Source: Archegozetes longisetosus | Lineage: Eukaryota > Arthropoda > Arachnida > Sarcoptiformes > Trhypochthoniidae | Direction of reading: 5' to 3' | Length of the DNA stretch: 64,000 nt | Assembly: GCA_018873245.2 (NCBI GenBank) | Contig: JAEMBT020000006.1 | Coordinates: 2,297,855-2,361,854, forward strand | Position numbers and translations under genes: made by a program | In this document: piece after piece, positions 1-11,719 of the stretch | How positions within the stretch are numbered: position 1 is the stretch's first letter | Layout of the letters: each line of letters begins with the position of its first letter | The notes under the pieces: generated by a model | Database searches by the model: none | What the model was told of the DNA's origin: nothing | The model's input: only the letters and a program-made list of their open reading frames with translations

Positions 1-1148
1 TCATTGTATGCAAATATTCAAATTTTGTTGAAGAACATGCGTACAAAAGGAAGGCTAAAATCGAAATAATTTCTATTCATTAATTTTCTAAGATTTTCCA
101 TAACCTAAAAAACATTGGATCTTCATTATTTTCGTTATGCGATTGAAATTTCATAAAATAACAAAATTGATATCTGAAAAACTAGTAAAGCATAATTCAT
201 TCAAATAAGTGCATAACCAAATATTCTAAGCACATCTCGTTCTATGGCTCGATTCCGGAGTGAAAAATACACGCAATTTCTTAAAATCAGATGTTGCTTT
301 CAGTTGTGCTGAATAAGATGACTGCACTGAAAAAGTTTTCAATTGTATTAAAATGATTTGTTGCAAGTTTATTACTATAACGTTGACTTGAGAAAGGGAG
401 AGCTTAATACCGTATAGAGACTGTATTGCAGACTCGACAACAATCTCTTATTATGAATTATATTTTAGGCACACTTTTCTCCTAGAGTCGAGAAAAATTC
501 AGACTCTCTTTTAGGTCCATTAGTTCAGTGAAATAGAGTTATTGGAGTGTGAAAAAAGTTATTAAAGGTCATAAATGGGTAAATGTGTTGTCATAATTGA
601 GTTATAGATGTGGTACTATTAATCAATTTTTACATTTTTTCTCACTTAAAGAGAGGAAAGCTTTGAGAGTTTTGCCACTAATATTTAATAACTTTTCATT
701 GAATTCTTATCAATTATAAGTTGACGATCTGAAGTGTCGTTAGTTTTCAAGTTGAGAATATTCAAAGAACTTCTTTTCTCAAAAGTTTTGCTGAGAGTTT
801 GTCACATTTTTCGACAGAATTGGGTTAACAAAAAGTGACATTACATTCAAATAAAAATATCTGAACAATTACCAGCAAATCTAAATCAAATAAAATTGAA
901 TTCAATACAAGAATTAATTTAGTATTCTTCCAAATCATAATCTATTCTGAAAGAGAACAGAAGCAATTTTTCTTAATTACAATTGATATTACAATTCACA
1001 GATTCAGCTCAAATTCAATATCTGCCTCATATATTGTTTTTGAAAATATACTATATATAGAACTTATTATTGATCGCGACAGTGAAAAAAAATATGTTAC
1101 AGTCTCTAATACTTTTCTTCTTATTCTTCTTCTTGATCAGTTATACAG
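1..1148. other. Non-coding stretch upstream of the first visible spondin exon
   Basis: A+T-rich sequence with no supportable coding exon. It is probably an intron of the spondin gene, because the first visible exon starts in the middle of the Reeler domain in phase 2 and an upstream exon must exist. A pyrimidine-rich tract followed by TACAG ends at 1148 and serves as the acceptor of that exon. Confidence 0.55.
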
Positions 1149-3417
1149 TGATTCACTCGTAAAACTGTCAGATGAATGTCCGAATGCAGTAACACAGACC
1201 TCATCGGTATCAAAGGTAGAGATAAGTGTGATGTGGATCGCACCAGGGCCTGGATCTGGTTGCGTTGTATTCAAGTAAGATTTATTTTCTAATCTAATTG
1301 GATGATTTTTCAACGTTTGTTTTTAACGTTTACGTTATGCTTCTTGATTTTCGACAGACTTAGACTTAATCTTGTTTTGTACAATTTGTTGTGAAGTAGA
1401 AACAAATCTTATTTAGTGGAAAAAAAAGTTCCCTAACTTGGTGTTGCAAAACTAGGACTCAGTATAAAAAAACAGAATAATTCAAGGATAAATATCAAAT
1501 TAACAATATTTAGAGCAGGATATTTTATTTTGAATACTCGATCAATTTTGGCATAACTTTGACGAATGAGCGACAATAAGTTGAGAATACTTTTGAATTG
1601 CTCGAGCGTTAGGCAAAATGAAGGCAAAGCTAACTATCAATAAAATGTAAACTGAAAGTACATCTGCGATTCCGAACAGCTAACACTATTGACAATGAAA
1701 AAGCGCTTTACTTATACTAATTGCAAATTGATTGCATGCTGAACACTTGCTATCTTGTAGAAAAACTAGAAAAACAGTTATATAAAAGTTACACTTCTAG
1801 TGACTCTTCCTTTATGTGAATTGCCGAATAATAAAAGCTAATACATTATACAGAATACGAATTATACGAATAAGGCTTATATTAGTTTTTGGTAACTACT
1901 TGTAGGGCTATGGTAGTTGAAAGAAAAGATATATGGTATATGGACGATGGAGGACTCACTAAAGTTCTTTGCGAGGAAGAATCCGAGAGTCATGACGAAC
2001 AACCAGAGATTATAGACGAATGTTGTGCTTGCGATGAAGCCAAATATGAGGTCACTTTTGAGGGTCTTTGGTCTAAATACACTCATCCCAAAGATTTTCC
2101 TGCAAATCCTTGGCTCTGTCATTTTTCGGATATTATTGGCGCGAGTCATTCAGCAGACTTTCGTATGTGGGAGTATGGAGGGTATGCTTCTGAAGGTGTT
2201 AGGCAAGTCGCCGAATTAGGGGTTACCAAGAAGTTGGAGTCCGAATTAAAGGCTGAGTCCAATAAAATCAGGTACTTACTCAATCATTAATAGTTTTGCA
2301 ACTTTTGAAAAGCTTTTGTAACGGGTTCTCTCTTGAAAGATTGCCTAAATTCTTGAGAAACTCATAAAGTATTCCACTTTCTTATTGAGTAGCTTTGATT
2401 ATCCTAAAAGCATTTTTTAATTTTTGTTTGCAAAATTAAATTAAGTTCTCGCCTGATGGATAACTTGGGCTTTTGGAAAACCGTAAATAATAATTCACTT
2501 ATTATTTTAACCCATTATGAACTACCGATTAATAACTGGGATCAAAAAACCTTTTATTTACTATGAAATTGACTGCACGTAAAAATGTGATTTGATATAA
2601 TATTTATTTTTCTATTTGGAACATTGGGCCTTCAATTGTTCGGATGTCGAGCAACCACATATTCCTAGATTTATAATTTCTGTTAGATTTATGAGCAAAA
2701 AGCAGAGCACATACTCTAGAAATCTATCGCAAACTGAGTAATACATGACTATACCATCAAATAAGGTCAATGTTATACAACGACGCGATTATGATGATGT
2801 TGATGATGATTGGGCTGATGGCTGGGCTCAGATTTGAGACCAGTGCCAGTGTGGATGTGATGAGTGAGAAAATGAGATTAAACGGCCTAATGATCGAAAG
2901 GCCAGCGTAAGCCTTATATGAATAGTATTGCTATTGGTTTTCAGATGTCCGATAAAATGTTGTAGAGCTTATGGTCTATCACTCATACTAATCAATCAAT
3001 ATTAATAGGAATATATTCATAGCTTTACTATTATAGTTATTTAGGTTAGGCTAATGTTAGTTACTATTGATTGAAATTTGCACTTAACTGATTAATTAAC
3101 ACTTTGCTCATTCAATTTCAAGCAAATGAGTTTTCATAATTTGATAATTTATGCCATCTCAGTATCAGAAGTGCTTAAAAGTAGAGGAGTTTATAAGCCA
3201 TAAAAAGTAATTTATACATTGTTAAGTGAAGATATAAACTGTTAGAACTCCTTATTTATATTTAGGAGGAGTAGTTTCAAATGACACACTTAATTATCTC
3301 AATAACTCATAGCCTAAGAGATTGGGTCTGAACCACACTATACAATAGGAGAGATTTCATTTAATTTGATCAAAGCTAACAAATAAATCTCAAACTATCC
3401 TAAAGTTGAATGCCATC

Positions 3418-3455
<38 letters not shown>

Positions 3456-6400
3456 TCTAACGCATTAACACTTCTCTGAAAAACTAGCCCTAATCAGACA
3501 ATTTGTGTGATTGTGATGATCAAAATTTTAATCCTTACAAAAATCCTCTTTAACAGAACTGATTTCGCATTTTATTTGTTGTAAAATACTGTTAAAATGA
3601 GGAAATACGATTAGAATAAGCCTTGACAACACATCCTGTTTAATCTAAAGGATAAAAATCAAATTATTTGTGTGAATAATTTTTCATTTGCATAATCTAA
3701 CAGTTTATTAAACAAGAATTTTTAATTCGACATTCTATTCAGCTTATTATTGAATAAAATCTGAAAATTCGTGCTACTTAATGTACAAATATCATTTACA
3801 CCAGTAAACACTATTCAAAAACTTTTGAAAAAGTTTTTGGAGATAAGAAAAGTTTGAGCCGATGGCGCTTACAATAAGTTTTACAATAGGCCGCTTATTT
3901 AGCTTAAATTGAATTAGATATTTGTGCACTGATTCAATATCTAAAATTATTCATGAATTTATTATAGCTCAACAATGAGATTCTGTTTGAAATACTTCAT
4001 TATAAATTTAAATTTAATTTAGAAGAGACTGAAACTTGTTATCACAAGAATCCGTAATTTATTTATACAGTAGTTCAATGAAAATAAATTAAATGATCTA
4101 AAAATAAAATTAGCTATTCTTTGTTATTTAGCTCGCATTAATCAAGTTATATACACTCGTATCCAATGGGTACTCAATACTTGTACCAAATATATTTGGT
4201 AAACATTAGCATGTACCAAACATTTTTAATTCATTTTTAACTATTCTTCAGACTAATTCTAGTTCAACAATTAAACATTTATCAAGTTTTTCAATGAAAA
4301 AAATTGTATAGTTTTTAATCAATTATAGAAAAGATTAGATAAGTTTGACTAAAACTTAAAATTTGAAGTACTAGTAAAACAATTGTAGAGTTATGACAAA
4401 TTAGTTAAAAATGTTGCCTGTCAACGCTACATAAGCATTTAATTGAAGATGAAACAACTAATCTGATTATTGTTTAACTAGCTTTTAAATACAGCAAAAC
4501 AAAATTTTGCAAACTATTCAATTATATAGTTTTTCGAACTGAACAATATTTCAGGCCTACAATACATGCTAATTGTATAAAATAGGAGACTGAACCGTTC
4601 GTCTAATCAATAACTAAGAGACAGTTGTTTGAAGTTATATTGATGGTTTTTGATCTCAACTAAAATAGAGCTGCTACATATTGGTTGGGTACACTTTCAA
4701 AAGGATTTGATCAATCACAATAAGTTTAGTGACAATCAATTTTTAAGTCACATTCATGGCATCAAAGAAGGAGTAGTTTTTGTAATCGATAAAACATGTG
4801 CTCTTTAATAAATAAAATACTAATTCGATAAGCTCTATGTCGTCAAGTGTTAGAGTTTGCTCAAAACATAATAAATCTTAATTAAATTAATCTTAAACTT
4901 ACTCACGATTAAAAATGAGAACCTAGTTCTCAGTCTATTTGAATAAACTACTAGTCAAGCAATTAAATCACTTAATAAATCATTTTTGTTCAGTCAGGCG
5001 TCTTAATGACTGAACATTTTTTACTCCAATCTTTACCCAGAAAAGAAAATGATTTTTAAGACTAAAATTTTTGGTTAAGAATTCAATGAAATAGCTTTAC
5101 AACGTTAATTACACAGAAGTAATTAATGATTGAAAAGTTGATAATGAAAAAATGATTTATTTGGATAAAAATGATATCGATTTAGAGAATTATTTTCTAA
5201 AATGATTGGAACATTTAATTAAAAATTCTCATTTAATCTATTTATGTTAATGTTTGGCTGCAACATTTTCTCGATTAATAATCGCATATTTTCGCTAATA
5301 ATTTAGAGGAACAATGTTAATTTGAGAGTGAGCTATTAAAAGACAAAAGCGAATAATCAATTATAGTATGCGATTGTTTGTTATTCAAAAGATACTAAGC
5401 TGGAGTAAAACATCGAGTATACGTGGCTGGCTATAGACTAAGATTCTAACATTGATTCAATGCCCAAAAATAGCATAAGATAGCTTTTGGTAAAACTCTA
5501 CTCCAAATAATAGATAAGTGTTTAAGTGGCAGATAAGTTATGTGTAGAAACTAAAGTTTTAGTCATAGTGAATGATATAAAAAATAAATGACTTTCTGTA
5601 TTTTATAATTGATTAGTTTCCTTAGTGAAACGCTTACTCCTATATAAAGGTAGAGATTGTGCGAATACCATTAATTAATAACTCATGTTATACATGTTAG
5701 GTTATACATGTTAGTAAAAAGCTATTGCAAGGCGCTAACATTTACTCAACATATTCAATGACAAACTTTACGCATACATTTAACCGAAATGCATTAGTGC
5801 TAAAGACGTGATTGTAGCAAAAATAAAGATTTATTACTATAAAAATGAATCTTAACAGTCACTCAAATTAGTCTGAGCAAACAATTGACCCTTAGATTAA
5901 TGATTCAGGAAATCAATGTTTGCGCAAGTTTTTGCTTTAATTAGATACTTCGATTACAATGTTTTAGTTAAAAGCATCAATACTTTAATTCTCACAAAAT
6001 AAGAAACCTTGATAAACTACTCATCGAAGACTATCTATCTTCTTATATTTGTCCCTAAACTATGCAAATTTATTTTTTTAAAAATATTAGAAAAACTCTC
6101 AACTCATTAGTTTTTATTTAAAGCTTTAGAATATTGATTGACTAATTAAATGAGAAAAAGCTTGGGTAGCTTTTAAAACGATATTCATAACTTATTGACA
6201 GAACAATAATCAAAGCTCGAGGTCTTTGGCATCCAAACCTAAACGGAAAGACATTCGCAGTGTTTCGAGTTGACAGTAAACATCATTTGATGTCACTTCT
6301 ATCAATGCTAGGCCCAAGTCCTGATTGGATTGTAGGCGTCAGTGCATTAGAGCTTTGTCTTAAGAACTGTTCGTGGATTACAGAGAAAGTGATGAATTTA

Positions 6401-9400
6401 TATCTATGGGATGCCGGCACTGATAATGGCATCACATATTTAGCACCCAATGACCCGACTATACCTCAGGCAAGAATTAAGAGAATCACGTCGACTAATC
6501 CAAGCCACGCGGAGTCACCATTCTATGATCCGACTGGAGCTCGAATGAAGCCTATCGCTAAACTGACTGTTTCCAGACAAAGGATTTATGAGAAGGCCTG
6601 TGGAGAAGATGGCAATAAAATTCTTTCTAATTTTGAAAATGAAGAAGAAGATATTAGGCGTAAGATTATTATACATTAACAATCTAATTGTTTCGTAATT
6701 TTTAGCCTGATTAAGAAATTTTTACATGTCATATAGAGATATTCATTTAACTTGTGCTTAATCTCAAACTTTTTTATATCAAATTAAAAATTAATTAAAC
6801 TTTTCATATTAACATAAATAGCATTTCCACCCAAAACAGGACCCATTTCTTCAGGTACTAGCCTTTTTAGACACTATTTGAACATAAATAGCACGATAGA
6901 TATTAACAATTAAATGGTTTGCAGTAAGAACGGCATAAGTGACTGTTGAAAAGCATTTACTTAAGCAGTTTTTCAAGCAAAAAATTCAATTCAAACTAAT
7001 TTCTAAGTCAAAAATAACTAAGAAAAGAATTAATCTTTAATTGAAAAGCTGACTGTCAAGTGACCCAATGGACAGAATTCACGCCTTGTTCTGCGACATG
7101 CGGTCATGGAATACAAATGAGAACTAGAAATTACATTCACGAACAAAAGGCCAGACAAATGGGATGTTTGACTAAATTGATTGAAAAAGAAAGTTGCGAA
7201 GTCAAGTGCGTCAATGAAATCAGTTGTGCCACAACCTCGTGGTCTGAATGGCAAGAGTGCAGTGCCACTTGTGGCAAAGGGTTCCGGACTCGCACTCGAA
7301 AGTTTATGAATCGTATGGCGCGTAAAGTTTGCAACCAAGTGGAGCTGGTCGAGAAAGAGATGTGTATGGGTCCAGTGCCTCAGTGTCCGCATGCCGAGGA
7401 AATCGATCCCAAATGCAGTGTTACTCAATGGTCCGAATGGTCTCCTTGTACTGCTACCTGTGGCAAAGGAGTTAAGATCAGGACTAGACTATATATGAGT
7501 CCTCGACAGTCATCTAATATTTGTAGCATTGATTTAATACAAAAGGTGCCCTGTGTTGCAGATAAAATTGATTGTAAAGTCAATATGAATGAAGCTAAAG
7601 GTATGTCACCATTTGTATAAAACTTGAGTAGGGTTGCCACCTTTTAATATGGACTTGTCTGGACAAAAAGTTTCCAGTTCTAGTCGAAAATTCTGGATAT
7701 GTAAAACCAATTGTAAGAAAGCTCACATGATATGGAACTCAATAAAATGTCAAGGTTTAGAAATTTAAGAACTAAGAATATCTGCATAATTTCAGTTTTT
7801 GTTAAGCGAATGATAGTTTGCTACAAAAAAATTCTTTTAAACTTCTATAAAAATAAAAGATCACTTTTTAACTTCTTAACAAAGAGTTACAATCATTCAA
7901 AAATACTCTCGTTGAAATAAAGAATTTTGAATCCAAATTATCTGGAATCTGTACAGGATAATTTAGATTGTTGACTGTCTAGTCGAGAAATAGACAGTTG
8001 GCAGCTCACGCATAAGCGAATAAATTGCTGACACAACTTAATAATTATTTAATTTGATCATTTGCTTAGAGATCTGTATGCAGAAAAAAGAAGTTGGTCC
8101 GTGTAGAGCATATCTACCCCGATATCACTACGACGCGGCTAAAGGCCAATGCTATCAATTTATATACGGCGGATGTCGAGGAAATAAAAACAACTTTGAA
8201 AGATATTCAGATTGTAAACGATTGTGTGAAGATATGCCTAAAAGTGAGTCTATTCGATGAATATTGTTTTGCTATTTATAGAACAAATGAATGTCTTGAA
8301 AATTTTGGTCACTTCAGCTTTTTTCAATACTTAACAAAACTGTTTTTCTAACTTGTTCTAACCTTTTAACGCTGCCATCGGAGACTTTGTTCCAGCATCA
8401 CTACCATCATCTACTATAGCATATGGATATGCTATGAAAGATGCAACTGTTCATCTTGAAAAAGGCCTTGTTTGTGGTACTACTCAATTGAATGCATGCA
8501 TAAGAGTGTTCGCAACAGTAAAACTTAATTCAAATTGTACTCAAATGCAAATGATTGAATAGAGTTTGTACCCAATAATATATAGTTGCATATTATAGGC
8601 AAATACACCAGGCAGCTAACTGTAGTCATATAATTGTTTGGCCATATTTTTCCAATCAAGCTCTGACACAACAGTTATGGAAATCACAAATCTTATCATT
8701 GATTCTATTTTTGATATATTAATGACTTAAACTTTGCCAAATGACTTAACCTTGAAAAAGCAATTTTGAGAGAATTGATGCTTCTAACTAGCGTTTTGTT
8801 TAATAAACACTGACTATGTTTTTAATAATAGCAAACTTGTCAGATATTTGTCTACTTGGATACATTACAAACCTATGTTTAGAATACGTTGGCTGCTGTC
8901 ACTCTCATTCTTTCATTTCTATAAGAATTCAATTGAATATTGCAACTGTTTTGAAAACTCCCACTCAACTGTAACACTTCTATTCTAAACAACATTTGAC
9001 AATATTTATTTCATATTTTGTTTAGTTTTGCAAATATTTTCTTTACTTTCATTTTTGATGCGCTTGTTTTAGAAAACGGATTCCAATACTGAATATAACG
9101 CCCTGTTTTGTCTATGACGCCAACATTTTTAGCATACTTTTATGGCTAACTTAAATAACTCTTTCGAGTCATTGCTTCAAATATTGACACCGATTAAAAA
9201 CTAGTTGAAAAATAAGTTAGAAATCAATTTTCATTAAATCAAATCGTTTAAGAATACTAGTAATTGAAGTTTTAAATGAAATTTCGACTCAACTTTATGT
9301 ATGTTGCGATAGCACAACAAGACAAGAATTCTGATAATTTTACTGAGCGGACAACTCTTATACCGAATCAATTAACTTAATAGTTGACAATAGTTTTGAT

Positions 9401-10260
9401 CAAATTCTTAAAAAGTTTATAAATTTTCTATTGAAAGCTCCAATCGGTGCCTTGACTTCATTAACATCGGGTAAAGCTAGTGTTGTTAATTTTACAAAAC
9501 TTTCTTTTGCCATTAAACTTAATAAAATATTTATGACCTTAACCATTCTTAACTATAGGAAACGCGAACTTAGGCGTGACCTCACCTCCGATCAACGATC
9601 AGGGACCTATCATAGACTGTGTGGTAATATAAACTTATCTAGTCCACTATTAACCATTTGACACTTATTGCCAAACTTTATCTTCAGGTTACTCCATGGT
9701 CTGATTGGTCTCCATGTTCGCGATCGTGCGGAAGTGCTCGCAAAGAGCGAAGACGAGAGATTAAACTGAATGCGCAAAACGGAGGCAAACCATGCCCCGA
9801 AAAATTGGTTCAAAGAAGAAGATGCAGAGATAATCCTCAATGTGGTCAGCATTTATCTAATACTTATATACAAAGCAGTGCTTTCTAACCAAATAAACCT
9901 AAAATATAAATTTTTCTCATTCAAATGTATAGCGGATTATAACACAGGCACTTACGCAAATACTAACAAATTATCCTCAAAAAGTGCAAAAAAGCACAAA
10001 AACCATCATCAGCACTACTAAAATCTAAATACCTTTTATTTGTACAAAAATCAAATTTAATAAAAAATGTTTCAGACTTAAGATCAGTCGATTGCAAGAT
10101 GAGTCCTTGGGGTGAATGGTCATCATGTTCGATAACCTGTGACGGACATGGTTTCAGAACTCGTCAAAGATCTATATTAGTGAACGCTACATACTCGGGT
10201 ATCCCCTGTGGCCCCCAATACGATCGACAATTATGTTCAACTTCAAAACCATGCAATTAA
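1149..10260 (+). CDS. SPON1: Spondin-1-like (F-spondin / fat-spondin) extracellular matrix protein, 5' end missing
   Basis: Secreted matrix protein of the F-spondin family. Exons read: 1149-1274 and 1906-2271 (end of the Reeler domain, then the start of spondin_N), 6202-6659 (rest of spondin_N, with GPSPDWIVGVS and WDAGTDNGITY), 7049-7600 (three thrombospondin type 1 repeats with the WSEW..C..TCG pattern), 8070-8243 (Kunitz domain), 9438-9470 (33-nt linker microexon, tentative), 9559-9623, 9688-9844 (fourth TSR), then 10076-10260 (last TSR, ending CN-stop). Codons split across introns join correctly, for example phase 1 at 6659/7049 and at 7600/8070. A basic linker at 9931-10020 may be a further exon between the last two TSRs. 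Vertebrate F-spondin has six TSRs and no Kunitz domain; here there are five TSRs with a Kunitz domain between the third and fourth. The signal peptide and the Reeler N-terminus lie upstream and are not seen. Confidence 0.9.
3423..3453. repeat. (TC)n microsatellite
   Basis: Uninterrupted dinucleotide tract of about 15 TC units inside the large spondin intron. Confidence 0.95.
4184..4201. repeat. 18-bp perfect palindrome
   Basis: TACCAAATATATTTGGTA reads the same on both strands. It lies within the large spondin intron. In A+T-rich sequence this may be chance; no function is assigned. Confidence 0.6.
7628..8012. repeat. Degenerate inverted-repeat element in the intron before the Kunitz exon
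   Basis: The left end starts gggttgccacc and continues with ttgtctggac. The right end, read on the other strand, contains gctgccaactgtc followed by cgactagacagtc. A similar motif set (gggttgccaactg, agtccagatt, tctggacac) occurs at about 54266-54350. The shared pattern suggests old copies of one interspersed repeat. Similarity is patchy, so the boundaries are approximate. Confidence 0.35.
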
Positions 10261-11719
10261 ATAAAAAGTCATCATTTGTTTAATGGAAACTGAGAAAAGT
10301 TGTTTATATGAGAAAATGATATGTATTTAAATTATTATTACTATAAATGTCTTATAAGTCTTCCTGCTTTTATTGTCGTACTATATCTTTAATATACAAT
10401 ACAAGCCTTAAATTAATGTTATCATAAATGATTTGTAAATATGTTTAAATCGGTATTTATTCAGATTTATTATCAGGTCGTCTGTATTCAAAATTTCAAT
10501 TTCTCTAATCGCAATGTTCCCTAAATTTTTAAAGCCCTTCATCAACTTGAAGAAGACAACTTTTTTACTATTGCTGTATATTTGTCTCATATGTCAGTCA
10601 GATCTGAACCTTCGAACAGAACTAAACAAAATAGTTTACTAAATATGAAAAGTTATCAAACTTTGTAATAAAGAGATAAAACTAGAATTTATCACTAAGT
10701 AATAGAGTTTATAAAAATCTATTAATGAGATAATCAAAAAACTAATTAAGAAATTGATTTATTAGTCTCTGCCAAATTTGCAAAACTATATAACAATGTA
10801 TTTGTAAATATATGGAAGACCTACTGAATAAAATTGTCATTCATCGAATCGCATCAAATAAACTAAGAGTAAGTTATAAGATGTAACATTTGTCGAAAAT
10901 TGATTGAGCCTAAAATAGCTATCACTTTGTTTCATCTTATTGAGTTTTGAAAACTTTTTCGCTACTTTTATGCATTTTGGGTACTTTTACAAGAAAAATA
11001 CAAACTTGGGTAATCAGATGAAAAATCTTTCACTATACCAATAATTCGAGGCAAACATTTTTTGGTTAATTTATAAAAATCTAATTTTTCGAATCACAAC
11101 TCGAAATAAGCTGCTAAAAGCTAATAGAAGCTCAGATAAGGGGTTCATATTTTGAATTCATTTCATTAAATGACATCATTTGAAAAGTCGTAACCTGAAC
11201 TTTCGAGTGATATTTTGACAGGATTTTAGCTGTCTTTTGAAATATATACATTTGAAAAATTGATAATCCACAACAGCAACCAGAAAAGATGCGTCGTCAT
11301 GGCACACTTCCCAGACCATAATATTGAGGCAAACTTATTGAATGTTGATTGTGGTCAGAGAAGCAAATTACAAATTGAATTTCGCAACAAATTCATGGAT
11401 ATGACTAGAAGGTTAACATAGCAACAACCTTTCTCTTGTTGCTATCGATCATTTTTAAGTTTGAGAGTGTAAAAATGAAAAAATATCCAGCAATTCACTC
11501 CGACTTAAATGATTAAAGTAATGGCACCAATAAAACCCAAGTTACTTCATAACTTTTATTTGATTAGTTTTCAAATGAATTTTGATTAGATTTTTATTAG
11601 AGTTATTAAACTACTGAATAAAATATATTTTGAACAATAACAAATCAATAGACTTTATGCGTGGTTTATAATGACAAATATTTACAGATAAGTGAATCAT
11701 CACGTTTGATCATTTCAAA
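10261..11719. other. Spacer between convergent spondin and EF-hand genes
   Basis: Contains the 3' ends of two converging genes. An AATAAA motif overlaps the spondin stop codon, and others follow. No coding exon, RNA gene or repeat structure was recognised. Confidence 0.6.

Larger units (their letters stand above)
2272..6201 (+). other. Large spondin intron (3.9 kb)
   Basis: Phase 2 intron splitting the spondin_N domain. It has no conserved coding sequence on either strand. It holds a (TC)n microsatellite at 3423-3453, an 18-bp perfect palindrome at 4184-4201, and two adjacent copies of the 14-mer gttatacatgttag near 5687-5715. Confidence 0.7.

Noticed and set aside
2790..2815. GATGAT-rich stretch in the spondin intron
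   Set aside because: Too short and irregular to be called a repeat array.
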